NCBI RefSeq assembly: GCF_014196115.1
Contig: NZ_JACIDB010000001.1
Coordinates: forward strand, 744,001 to 808,000
Length of the DNA: 64,000 bases
Direction: 5' to 3'
Source of the DNA: Sphingomonas aquatilis
Lineage (GTDB): Bacteria > Pseudomonadota > Alphaproteobacteria > Sphingomonadales > Sphingomonadaceae
Notes under the pieces: model-generated
The model's database searches: none
The model's input: only the letters and a program-made list of their open reading frames with translations
What the model was told of the DNA's origin: nothing
Shown here: one piece after another, positions 20,356-28,800 of the stretch
Numbering within the stretch: the first letter of the stretch is position 1
Layout: every line of letters begins with the position of its first letter
Translations under genes and position numbers: made by a program

Positions 20356-21884
20356 TGCGTGCGCTGCTGACGGTCTTGCCGGCGTTCATCGCGATCGGCG
20401 CCGCGCCTCTGCCTGCGATGCCCGGCGTCGTGACGTCGCCGGCGCCCGCAGCCGTCGCGCTGACCGTCTATCGCGCGCCCTACGGCCAAGGCGCGATGAA
20501 CCTCGGCTATCTCCAAGGCTTCGCGCTGGTCACCGAAACCCGCCGCATTGCCGTGCCAAAGGGCGCATCGACGCTGCGCTTCGAGGGCGTTGCCGAGGGC
20601 ATCGTGCCGGTGAGTGCGGTGGTGGAGGGGTTGCCCGGCGGCGTCATCGAAAAGAACCGCGACGCGCGCCTGCTGTCGCCTGCCTCGCTGGTCGACGGGA
20701 CGCTTGGCCGCACCGTGACGCTGACGCGCACGGATCGCGCCACCGGCCGCCGGGTTTCCGAACAGGCGACGATCGTCGCCGGTCCTGCGAGAGGCGTCGT
20801 GCTGAAGACGCGCGCCGGGATCGAGGCGCTGCGCTGTTCGGGCCTGCCCGAGCGGCTGAGCTTCGCCGGCGTGCCCGGCGGACTGTCGGCGAAGCCCGTG
20901 CTCAGCGTCGCGACGGTCAGCCCGGTAGCGCGCACCGCCACCGTAAAGCTGAGCTACCTCGCCAGCGGCTTCGACTGGCGTTCGAGCTATGTCGCCACCG
21001 TCGCACCCGGTGGCCGCACGCTCGACCTGTTCGCCTGGCTGACGCTCGCCAACGCCAATCCCGAGCGCTTCCCCGACGCGCAGCTCAGCGCGGTGGCGGG
21101 TCGCCTCAACCGCGTCTGGACGCCGGGGATCGAGCGCGCCGTCGCAGCGCTGTCGCTGTCCTGTTATCCGCTCGGCACGACGACGTCCGATCTGCCTGAG
21201 GAGACGTTCGAGCAGGCCGACGACATCGTCGTCACCGGTTTCCGAATGGCAGCGCCGCCTCCGCCGCCGCCGCCGCCTGCACCGGAGCCGGCACCTGCAC
21301 CGCCGGCACCGGAGAACCTCGGCGACCTCAAGCTCTACCGCGTGCCGATGCGCGTCACCGTCGCGCCGCGCGCGCAGAAGCAGGTCGCGCTCTTGTCCCG
21401 CGCCGGCGTTCCCTTCGATCGGCGGTATCGCGCGCGTCTCTATCCCGGACAGCCCGTCGCGAGCGCGCCGACCCGCATCGTGCTCGCGCTGCGCAACCGC
21501 CGTGACGCCGGCCTTGGCCTGCCGCTGCCGGCGGGCAGCACCGCGGTCTATGCCACGCGCAACGGCGAGCGGCTGCTGCTCGGTCAGGGCGCGTTGACGG
21601 ACCGTGCGGAGGGGGAGTCGTTTCGCATTGCCGCAGGCATCAGCCCCCAGGTGATGGTCATGCAGGAGCCTATTTCTGCCGACATTATGCGGGTGGTGCT
21701 GACCAATGCCGGTGCTGCCCCTGCGTCGGTCGACGTGCCGATCGGCACTGCCGGCCAGCGGATCGAAGCGATCGACGCGACGTTGCCGATCGTCGACGGC
21801 GCCCGCACCTGGTCGGTTGTCGTCCCGGCAGGCGGCACTGCCGAGTTGCACTACCGCTATTGCTGGGACCGCTGCCAGCGCTAG
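20355..21884 (+). CDS. DUF4139-like protein, copy 2, with TonB-box-like linker
   Basis: The 509-residue exported protein is a diverged paralogue of the one just upstream: LSPASLVDGTLGRTVTLTR, YLASGFDWRSSYVATV, LRNRRDAGLGLPLPAGSTAVY and a C-terminal TWSVVVPAGGTAELHYRY all line up with it. In the linker where copy 1 is Pro/Arg-rich, copy 2 has DDIVVTGFRM followed by eight prolines and a Pro/Ala/Glu run. DIVVTG is the usual TonB box of sphingomonad receptors. It has three cysteines, two of them near the C-terminus. It begins on the A of the upstream stop codon. Confidence 0.82.
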   Translation: MRALLTVLPAFIAIGAAPLPAMPGVVTSPAPAAVALTVYRAPYGQGAMNLGYLQGFALVTETRRIAVPKGASTLRFEGVAEGIVPVSAVVEGLPGGVIEKNRDARLLSPASLVDGTLGRTVTLTRTDRATGRRVSEQATIVAGPARGVVLKTRAGIEALRCSGLPERLSFAGVPGGLSAKPVLSVATVSPVARTATVKLSYLASGFDWRSSYVATVAPGGRTLDLFAWLTLANANPERFPDAQLSAVAGRLNRVWTPGIERAVAALSLSCYPLGTTTSDLPEETFEQADDIVVTGFRMAAPPPPPPPPAPEPAPAPPAPENLGDLKLYRVPMRVTVAPRAQKQVALLSRAGVPFDRRYRARLYPGQPVASAPTRIVLALRNRRDAGLGLPLPAGSTAVYATRNGERLLLGQGALTDRAEGESFRIAAGISPQVMVMQEPISADIMRVVLTNAGAAPASVDVPIGTAGQRIEAIDATLPIVDGARTWSVVVPAGGTAELHYRYCWDRCQR

Positions 21885-21917
21885 CCGCGGGGCGCGGGCG
21901 ACGGGGCATCTCGGCCG

Positions 21918-22047
21918 ATGAGGTTCCTGCTGGCGGAGGACGATGCGGCCACGGCGGAGCCGATCGGCGCCAGCCTCGCCTGTGCGCGATAGACGTCGTT
22001 GGGGATGTCGTGGAACATCCGTCCGCGCGCCGGTTGCCTTGCGACGG
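21918..22047 (+). pseudogene. Remnant of an OmpR-type response regulator receiver domain
   Basis: An ATG at 21918 opens MRFLLAEDDAATAEPI, the classic first beta strand and acidic pocket of a response regulator, but a TAG follows after 24 codons. In another frame the next bases read AIDVVGDVVE and then ARRLPCDGL, matching the second half of a receiver start (V-D-x-x-x-D-G, then YDxL). The similarity stops where the ABC-F gene's 3' end begins. The simplest reading is a frameshifted and truncated regulator gene. It is short, so chance resemblance cannot be excluded. Confidence 0.55.
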
Positions 22048-22048
22048 G

Positions 22049-23659
22049 CTAACCGGGCGTGGGCGCGGCCGTATCCGTCGTGATACTGGTGACCGCCATA
22101 GATCGCTCGACGCCGATCGCACGAATGAAACGAGCGTCGTGGCTGACCACGAGAAGCGCTCCGTCGAACCGTTGCAGGGCGCGCTCCAGAACCTCGATCG
22201 ACTCGATGTCGAGATGGTTGGTCGGTTCGTCGAGGATCAGCAGCCAGGGCGGCTGCGGGCCGGATAGGGCGGCGGCCAATCCCGCCCGCAGCCGCTCCCC
22301 ACCCGACAGCGTGCCGACGACCCGCTGCGCGTCACGGTTGCGAAAGGCGAAGCGCGCGCAGGCGGCATGGACCGCTTCTTCGTCCAGCGTGGGGTGGAGG
22401 CGGCGCAGGTTGCCGACGATCGTGTCGGCGGCGTCGAGCAGGCCGACATGCTGGTCGAGCATCGCGATCCGCTCGGCGCGTCGGCGAACCGTACCGCTGG
22501 CCGGTGCAAGGTCTCCCTTGGCGAGGCGGAGGAGGGTCGATTTGCCAGCGCCGTTACGGCCGGTCAGCGCGACTCGTTCCGGTCCGCGGATCGTCAGCGA
22601 CCAGGGGCCGAAACGTCGGTCGCCATAAGCGACGGTCGCGTGCTCGATCGAGAGTATCTCGGCCTGCGCCGGGAGGCCGGTGGCGGGGAGGTCGATGGTG
22701 AGCGGCGTCAGCACCTCGACCCGTGCCTGGGCGGATGCGCGGGCTTGCACGGCCTCCTCGATCTGCCGTTCGGCGAGCCTGCGACCGTACCCGCTGCTGT
22801 TCTCGGCGCGCTCGGCTTGGCGGCCGAGCAGGATTTTCGGCTCCGATCCCCTGGCGGCGAAGCTGCGCCCGGCCTTGTCGCGCCGGTCCTTGGCCTCGCG
22901 CGCAGATTGGGCGGCCAGGCGGGTGGTGCGAAGGGCGGCATCGGTGCGGGTCTGTTCGGCCTCCGCACGCGACCGTTCGGCATCGCGTGCCGCCGCGAAG
23001 GCCGACCAGCCGCCGCCGACGATGCGATTGCCGATCGGGCTCAATTCGACGATGCGGTCCATGGTTTCGAGCAATGCGCGATCGTGGCTGGCGACCAACA
23101 GGCCGCCGCGCCAGCCCGCGATCCAGCGTACGATGGCATCTCGACCTTCGGCGTCGAGATTGTTGGTCGGTTCGTCAAGCAGCAACAGATCGGGCTTGGC
23201 GATCGCCAGCCGGGCCATGCCGACCCGCGTCCGCTCGCCGCCGGACAGGCTTCCCATCGGGCGCTCCAGGTCGATGCCGTCTAGGCCGACATCGGCGAGC
23301 GCGGCATCGATCGCGGCCGGCAGTGTCCAGTCGGCGGCGTCGAAGTCTGCCGCGGTGCCGTCCCCGGCTTCGATCCTTGCCAGGATCGACAGCGGGCGGT
23401 GGACACCGAGCGCCTTGGCGACGCTATCCCCGTCATGCCACAGCTGGGCAAGCCGGTCGACCGTTCCCGCGCGGTGGATTGTGCCGGACACGGGAAGCAC
23501 GTCGCCTGCGACGATGTGCAGCAGCGTCGACTTGCCCGATCCGTTGCGTCCGACCAAGCCGATGCGCTCGGCGCCGACCGATAGGGTCAGGTCATCGAAA
23601 AGCGGTCGGCCGTCAGGCGTGGCGGCGGAGAGATTGGAAAGGGTGAGGAAGCTCGACAT
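22049..23659 (-). CDS. ABC-F family ATPase
   Basis: This 536-residue protein has two ATP-binding domains and no membrane region: Walker A motifs GRNGSGKST and GRNGAGKST, signatures LSGGERTRVG and LSGGERLRAG, Walker B LLLLDEPTNNLD and LLILDEPTNHLD. Between them is a charged helical linker (AEAEQTRTDAALRTTRLAAQSAREAKDRRD in pieces, near residues 230-300), as expected for ribosome-acting ABC-F proteins. These bind the ribosomal E site and modulate translation or protect against antibiotics; which applies here is unknown. ATG at 23659 (SSFLTLSNLS) fits the family N-terminus but has no clear ribosome-binding site; instead a leader ORF with a strong one overlaps it. Confidence 0.9.
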   Translation of the reverse strand: MSSFLTLSNLSAATPDGRPLFDDLTLSVGAERIGLVGRNGSGKSTLLHIVAGDVLPVSGTIHRAGTVDRLAQLWHDGDSVAKALGVHRPLSILARIEAGDGTAADFDAADWTLPAAIDAALADVGLDGIDLERPMGSLSGGERTRVGMARLAIAKPDLLLLDEPTNNLDAEGRDAIVRWIAGWRGGLLVASHDRALLETMDRIVELSPIGNRIVGGGWSAFAAARDAERSRAEAEQTRTDAALRTTRLAAQSAREAKDRRDKAGRSFAARGSEPKILLGRQAERAENSSGYGRRLAERQIEEAVQARASAQARVEVLTPLTIDLPATGLPAQAEILSIEHATVAYGDRRFGPWSLTIRGPERVALTGRNGAGKSTLLRLAKGDLAPASGTVRRRAERIAMLDQHVGLLDAADTIVGNLRRLHPTLDEEAVHAACARFAFRNRDAQRVVGTLSGGERLRAGLAAALSGPQPPWLLILDEPTNHLDIESIEVLERALQRFDGALLVVSHDARFIRAIGVERSMAVTSITTDTAAPTPG

Positions 23660-23717
23660 AGACACCGTGGCGGACGGAAAGGGCAGGGCGGGTGGCGCTG
23701 ATCTTCCGGTCGTTCAT
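23613..23717 (-). CDS. Possible leader peptide (uORF) overlapping the ABC-F start
   Basis: A 34-codon ORF starts with ATG at 23717, preceded by a strong AAGGAG eight bases upstream, begins MNDRKISATRPALS and ends 47 bases inside the ABC-F gene in a different frame. The ABC-F start codon itself lacks a recognisable ribosome-binding site. ABC-F genes are often controlled by leader peptides that sense a stalled ribosome, so this arrangement could make ABC-F translation depend on ribosomes running through or stalling on the leader. This is inference; the ORF could also be a chance frame. Confidence 0.45.
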   Translation of the reverse strand: MNDRKISATRPALSVRHGVYVELPHPFQSLRRHA

Positions 23718-23877
23718 GGTCGTGGCTCCTTCGGTCTCGTCCCCGATATAGTCGATGGCGACGCCTGCGTCACCCGGGGTCAGACAAGGATCGCGGGCGT
23801 CGCCAACAGCCACGGCGCATATTCCCCGCGCCATGGCAGTCGTGCCCTGACCGGGATTGCGTGCTAGAGCCGCCCGC

Positions 23878-24198
23878 ATGTCCAAATCGCACAGCACCGA
23901 CGGCGTCGTCCTGGTCGACGGCGCCACCTATGAATGGCACCTGCAACGTGAACCGTATCAATCGGACGACGAAGGGTGGAAGGGGATGACGATCGCGCTG
24001 CTGCAACGCGATGCCAAGCGCGAAGCCTGGGTGGAATTTCCGCCGCCCAAGCGGCTGTTGAAGGGCTTGCCGCGCGGTCGTTTGCAACTGGATGATGCGA
24101 CAATCTCGCGATGCGTGCGGGCCGCTCTGTCGGCGGGGTGGGAGCCGACGTCGCGGGGCAAGCCGGTGGTGTTTTCGGTCGATGCCGAAGGCAATTAA
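23878..24198 (+). CDS. Small conserved-type hypothetical protein
   Basis: A 106-residue soluble protein, MSKSHSTDGVVLVDGATYEW, with a basic and aromatic middle (EAWVEFPPPKRLLKGLPRGRLQLDD) and ISRCVRAALSAGWEPTSRGKPVVFSVD at the C-terminus. Codon use and GC at third positions fit a real gene. No domain is recognised. The ending AGWEP-SRGKPV recurs in small uncharacterised proteobacterial proteins as far as I recall, but I give no function. It is divergent from the ABC-F leader region; the 160-bp space between holds both promoters. Confidence 0.7.
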   Translation: MSKSHSTDGVVLVDGATYEWHLQREPYQSDDEGWKGMTIALLQRDAKREAWVEFPPPKRLLKGLPRGRLQLDDATISRCVRAALSAGWEPTSRGKPVVFSVDAEGN

Positions 24199-24372
24199 GC
24201 GGTCGATGCGGGCAGGTCACGACCGCGATCCTGCCTGACCGCGAAAGCCGGCCGTAGCCCGCGGCCGGGACCGATCGCTTTCCATTCGTGCCCGATGGGT
24301 TACAGCGGCCGCCTTGCGCGGCGCCACCTGTCGCAGCGCATATGGGTTGGATCGTCAGGAACTACCGTCGCT

Positions 24373-25203
24373 GTGAATTATCGCCATTCCTTTCATGCGG
24401 GTAACAGCGCCGATGTGGTCAAGCACAGCCTGCTGATCGCGTTGGTGCACGCCTTGCAGCAGAAACAGACCCCGCTGACCTTGATCGACACCCATGCCGG
24501 CTGCGGGCTGTACGACCTGTTCGGCGAGGATGCCCAGCGGACCGGCGAATCCGCGCATGGCGTGCTGCGTGCCTTTGCCGACCAGACCCCAGTGCTGGAC
24601 GACTATCGTGCCGCCGTACGGGCGGTGAATGTTGCGGCTGAGCCAAACCTCTACCCCGGGTCGCCCCGCTTTCTGGCGCAGCTGCTGCGCCCGCAGGACG
24701 TCCTGATCCTGAACGAGAAACATCCCGAAGATGTCCGCACGCTACGCCGGGCGATGCGCGATACGCCCGCGGCGGTGCACGAGCGCGACGCCTACGAATT
24801 CTGGCTGGCGATGGTGCCGCCCCGCACCGCACGCGGCGTGGTGGTGGTCGACCCACCCTATGAGCAGACCGACGAACGCGACCGGATCGTCACCACCCTT
24901 GCCGCCGCGCACCGCAAATGGGCGCATGGCGTGACCGTAATCTGGTATCCGCTGAAGGACCGGGCCACGCATTCGCGGTGGAAGGAACAGCTGCACAGGC
25001 TCGCCATCCCGAAATTTCTGACGGTGGAGCATTGGCTTTACGACCAGGATCAGCCCGGCATCTATAACGGCGCCGGCCTGTTCATCATCAATCCGCCCTA
25101 CGCCTTCACCCAGGCGCTGCCGCCCCTGCTGGAGGCGCTGCGCGCCGTGCTGGCACCGGAGGGGCATGACGGCGAGATCACGGCCAACTGGCTGCGCGGC
25201 TGA
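24373..25203 (+). CDS. rlmJ: 23S rRNA (adenine(2030)-N6)-methyltransferase
   Basis: The family normally begins MNYRHSFHAGN; here the same block reads VNYRHSFHAGNSADVVKH, so GTG at 24373 is the likely start, giving 276 residues, the usual size. Motif I-like LIDTHAGCGLYDLFGEDA lies near residue 40 and the catalytic DPPYE near residue 160 (VVVDPPYEQTDERDR). The C-terminus has NGAGLFIINPPY. The enzyme methylates A2030 of 23S rRNA with S-adenosylmethionine. An in-frame upstream extension to 24295 is possible but does not match the family. Confidence 0.93.
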   Translation: MNYRHSFHAGNSADVVKHSLLIALVHALQQKQTPLTLIDTHAGCGLYDLFGEDAQRTGESAHGVLRAFADQTPVLDDYRAAVRAVNVAAEPNLYPGSPRFLAQLLRPQDVLILNEKHPEDVRTLRRAMRDTPAAVHERDAYEFWLAMVPPRTARGVVVVDPPYEQTDERDRIVTTLAAAHRKWAHGVTVIWYPLKDRATHSRWKEQLHRLAIPKFLTVEHWLYDQDQPGIYNGAGLFIINPPYAFTQALPPLLEALRAVLAPEGHDGEITANWLRG

Positions 25204-25288
25204 CTATCGCGCCGGCTGCTCGGCGACGGTAGGGCCGCGCTGAACGACCGAGTTCAAAAGATGCCGGTTGATCCGCCCGCATGTTTGG

Positions 25289-26269
25289 TCATGAGAAGCC
25301 GACCACCGCATGCGGCACGTAGGGCGCCTCCAGCCGGGCGATCTCGTCATCCGACAGCTCCAGGTCGAGCGCCGCGATGGCATCGTCGAGATGTGCCGGC
25401 TTGGACGCACCGACGATCGGTGCCGACACCTCGGGCTTGGCGAGCACCCAGGCGAGTGCGACCTGCGCGCGCGGCACGCCGCGCTCGGCGGCGACGGCGG
25501 CCACGGCTTCCACCACCTTGCGGTCCGCTTCCTGCGTAGCGGCATACAGCGTGCGGCCGAATTCGTCGGTGTCCGATCGGGCGGTGGTCTCGTTCCAGTC
25601 GCGCGTCAGCCGGCCGCGCGCGAGCGGGCTCCAAGGGATTACGCCGATCCCCTCCGCCGCGCACAGCGGCAGCATCTCCCGCTCTTCCTCACGATAGAGG
25701 AGGTTGAGGTAATCCTGCATGGTCGAGAAGCGCGTCCAGCCGTTCGCCTCGGCGACGTGGAGCATCGTCGCAAACTGCCAAGCGAACATCGACGAGGCGC
25801 CGATGTAACGCGCCTTGCCCGCCTTTACGACGTCGTGCAGTGCCTCCAGTGTTTCCTCGATCGGCACGTCATGGTCGAAGCGGTGGATCTGGTAGAGATC
25901 GACATAATCGGTGCCGAGCCGGGTGAGGCTGGCATCGATCTCCGTCATGATCGCCTTGCGGCTGAGGCCGGCGCCGTTCGGGCCGGGGCGCATCCGGCCA
26001 TGGACCTTGGTCGCGATCACCACGTCGTCGCGGCGGGTGAAGTCCTTCAGCGCGCGGCCGACGATTTCTTCCGATGTGCCGTCGGAGTAGACGTTTGCCG
26101 TGTCGAAGAAGTTGATCCCGGCCTCCACCGCCTGGCGCAGGAGCGGTCGGCTCGTCTCTTCGTCGAGCGTCCAGGCGTGATTGCCGCGATCGGGAATGCC
26201 GTAGGTCATGCAGCCGAGGCACAGGCGCGATACGTCGAGGCCGGTATTGCCGAGCTTGATATAGTCCAT
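25289..26269 (-). CDS. Aldo/keto reductase
   Basis: This 326-residue TIM-barrel oxidoreductase has the catalytic tetrad visible: Asp and Tyr in FFDTANVYSDGTSEE, Lys in VVIATKVHG, His in LYQIHRFD. The N-terminus MDYIKLGNTGLDVSRLCLGCM and the C-terminal SAPIVGASKPAHLDDAI (NADPH-binding) fit the AKR11/AKR12-like bacterial group related to YajO and Gfo-like reductases. It reduces an aldehyde or ketone, often of a sugar or xenobiotic, with NADPH. It lies 109 bp downstream of the GH92 gene on the same strand, so a sugar-related role is possible but unproven. Confidence 0.92.
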   Translation of the reverse strand: MDYIKLGNTGLDVSRLCLGCMTYGIPDRGNHAWTLDEETSRPLLRQAVEAGINFFDTANVYSDGTSEEIVGRALKDFTRRDDVVIATKVHGRMRPGPNGAGLSRKAIMTEIDASLTRLGTDYVDLYQIHRFDHDVPIEETLEALHDVVKAGKARYIGASSMFAWQFATMLHVAEANGWTRFSTMQDYLNLLYREEEREMLPLCAAEGIGVIPWSPLARGRLTRDWNETTARSDTDEFGRTLYAATQEADRKVVEAVAAVAAERGVPRAQVALAWVLAKPEVSAPIVGASKPAHLDDAIAALDLELSDDEIARLEAPYVPHAVVGFS

Positions 26270-26378
26270 GGGTCGTCTCGCTTGTTCGGTTTGCCGCATC
26301 AACGCACGGGCGGCGATTGTGGCGCTGCCGATCGTTGTTGCTGCGGGTGGGTCTGCGAGGGTCGTGGCGGCCGGTGAA

Positions 26379-28703
26379 TCAGCGCGCGTTGCTGCTGGAG
26401 TAGGGCCGGTCCGCGGGGCGCGTCGCCCATGTGGTGTTCGGCGCCGTTTGCATGACGAAGCGTAATTCGCCGCCCGCCATGATCTCATCGTGGCGTAGAT
26501 AGGCGCGTGTGACGGGTGCTCCGTTCAGCGTGACTCTACCGACATAGGGGTGTCGGTCGTCGAGACCGTCCGCGATGACGGTCAGCGTCCGGCCGTTGGG
26601 CAGCGTCAGCACCGCCCGGTTCACGAACGGGCGGCCGATGACATATTCGAGGCTGCCGGGCGTCACCGGGTAGAAGCCCAAGGCGGTGAAGACCAGCCAC
26701 GCCGACATCTGGCCCAGATCGTCGTTGCCGGACAGGCCATCGGGGGTCGCGCGATACTGGCTGCCGACGATCTGCGTCAGTCGCGCCTGCGTGCGCCACG
26801 GCGCGCCGGCATAGCTGTACAGATAGGCGACGTGGTGGCTGGGTTCGTTGCCGTGGATATACTGGCCGATCAGCCCGGCGATGTCCTCGGCATGGCTGTA
26901 GTCGAGCTTGGACGTGTCGAAATCGAACATCGCATCCAGCTTTGCGACAGTCGCCGCGTCGCCGCCGAGCGCGCGGACGAGCGCGGCCTGGTCCTGCGGC
27001 ACGAACCAGCTGTATTGCCAGGCATTGCCCTCCGTATAATCCGATCCGTAGTTGATCGCGGTCGGATCGAACGGCACGCGGAACGTCCCATCGCTCTTGC
27101 GCGCGCGGATGAAGCCAGTCTTCGCATCGAAGCTGTTGCGCCAATTTTCCGAGCGCTTTGCGAAGGTTGCGGCGACGTCGGTGCGCCCCATCGCGCGCGC
27201 CAGGCGGGCGATGGTCCAGTCGTCGTAGGCATATTCAACCGTCTTCGATGCCGCTTCGGGTTCGCGGTCAATCGGCACGTAGCCGCGCGCCATATATTCG
27301 CCGAGCCCGGCATAAGGCGCGTAGGTGGCGCTGGCGACCATCGCCGCCAGCGCGGCATCCGCGTCGAACCCGCGGATGCCCTTCAGATAGGCGTCGGCGA
27401 TCACCGGAGCGGCGTGATAGCCGATCATCGTCCACGTCTCGCGCCCCTGGAACTGCCAGACGGGCAGGATGCCGTCGGGACTGTGTTCGCGACTGGCGAT
27501 GAGCGAGCGGACGATGTCGCGGGTCGTGGCGGCCGGCTGCACCAGCGTCAGCAAGGGATGTTCGGCGCGGAACGTATCCCACAGCGAGAAGGTCGATCGG
27601 AACGTATAGCCGTCCGCGCGATGCACCTGATTGTCCGGCCCGCGATAGCGACCGTCGACGTCGCCGGCGACGGACGGGGCGAGGAGGCTGTGATAGAGCG
27701 CGGTCGCGACCGATCGTTGCATAGGCGCGGGCGCGTCGATCCGCAGCACGTCGAGCGCGGCGTGCCATGCGGTCGCGGTCCGGGCGGCGATCGCGTCGAA
27801 ATCGCCGGTTTCGCTCAGCAGGTTGGCGACCGCGCCCGCCTCGTCGACCGAGGAAATGGCGCTGGTCACCTCGATCGGGCGATCGGTGGTGCCGAAATCG
27901 AACCGGGCGACGAGCGCCCGCCCGGCGCGTTCGGCCACCGCGTCGCTGCCGCGCCCGGGACCCTGGAAGCCCTTGTACGCGACATCGGTCTCGGTCGACA
28001 CGAAGGCGTGGCCGGTCAGTGGCACCGAAAAGCGGATGGCGAAGCACAGATTCCGATCCGGCGCCCAGCCGCGCGTCTGTCGGCAGCCGGTGACGATGCC
28101 GTCGGGGCGCAGCCGGATCGACGACCACAGGACCTTGCCCGGATAATTGTAGAGCGAGCTGCGCAGGTCGAGCAGCAGATGCATCGGCTGCGCCCCGGCG
28201 GTGGGGCGATAGCGGGCGACGCCGATCCGCGTCCCTGCGGTGAGTTCGGCGCGGACGCCGCGGTCCTTCAGGGCGACCGCATAATAGCCCGGCCGCGCGA
28301 CCTCCGTCGCATGATCGTAGCGCGATCGATAGCCCGTCCCGGGCTTGCCGACGTCGCCCGGCTCGAACGGTACGGCGTCGCCTGCCACGGGCATCATCAG
28401 CACATCGCCGAGATCCGAATGCCCGGCGCCCGAAAAGTGCGTCAGCGAAAAGCCCTGGATCGTCGGATCCTCGTACCGATAACCGGCGGCATGGCTGTAG
28501 CAGGCGCGCAGGACGCAGGTGGTGTCCGTGTCGGGCGAGAATTGCACCATGCCGAACGGCGCGACCGCACCGGGAAAGGTATGGCCTTCGCCGCCGGTGC
28601 CGATCATCGGATCGACCTGATCGTACGTCGATTGCGCCAGGAGCGGCGTCGCCGCAAACCCGGTCAGCAGCGCCAGAAGCATACGGAAGCAAAGGGTGGT
28701 CAT
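26379..28703 (-). CDS. GH92-family exo-alpha-mannosidase, exported
   Basis: The 774-residue enzyme has a signal peptide (MTTLCFRMLLALLTGFAATPLLA) and then VDPMIGTGGEGHTFPGAVAPFGMVQ, the N-terminal signature of glycoside hydrolase family 92. The catalytic core shows SLWDTFRAEHPLL, HGNEPSHHVAYLY, whose Glu is the general acid in characterised members, and GNDDLGQMSAW with the acidic pair. GH92 enzymes are calcium-dependent, inverting and release mannose from alpha-linked mannosides such as N-glycan or yeast mannan termini. There is no TonB receptor or other glycosidase beside it. ATG at 28703 is the only good start. Confidence 0.93.
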   Translation of the reverse strand: MTTLCFRMLLALLTGFAATPLLAQSTYDQVDPMIGTGGEGHTFPGAVAPFGMVQFSPDTDTTCVLRACYSHAAGYRYEDPTIQGFSLTHFSGAGHSDLGDVLMMPVAGDAVPFEPGDVGKPGTGYRSRYDHATEVARPGYYAVALKDRGVRAELTAGTRIGVARYRPTAGAQPMHLLLDLRSSLYNYPGKVLWSSIRLRPDGIVTGCRQTRGWAPDRNLCFAIRFSVPLTGHAFVSTETDVAYKGFQGPGRGSDAVAERAGRALVARFDFGTTDRPIEVTSAISSVDEAGAVANLLSETGDFDAIAARTATAWHAALDVLRIDAPAPMQRSVATALYHSLLAPSVAGDVDGRYRGPDNQVHRADGYTFRSTFSLWDTFRAEHPLLTLVQPAATTRDIVRSLIASREHSPDGILPVWQFQGRETWTMIGYHAAPVIADAYLKGIRGFDADAALAAMVASATYAPYAGLGEYMARGYVPIDREPEAASKTVEYAYDDWTIARLARAMGRTDVAATFAKRSENWRNSFDAKTGFIRARKSDGTFRVPFDPTAINYGSDYTEGNAWQYSWFVPQDQAALVRALGGDAATVAKLDAMFDFDTSKLDYSHAEDIAGLIGQYIHGNEPSHHVAYLYSYAGAPWRTQARLTQIVGSQYRATPDGLSGNDDLGQMSAWLVFTALGFYPVTPGSLEYVIGRPFVNRAVLTLPNGRTLTVIADGLDDRHPYVGRVTLNGAPVTRAYLRHDEIMAGGELRFVMQTAPNTTWATRPADRPYSSSNAR

Positions 28704-28800
28704 CGGACAGTTAGAGCATTCCCCCGGTATCAGGGGAAGGCCGTTTGTCGATGATGCCCCGTTGTTTCAACGGCTTGGGCGGCGGTGCGGTGCGGCGATC

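Noticed and set aside
26550..28754. Long plus-strand open frame (734 codons) opposite the GH92 gene
   Set aside because: Shadow of a family-matched GH92 gene, with no start signal or recognisable domain.
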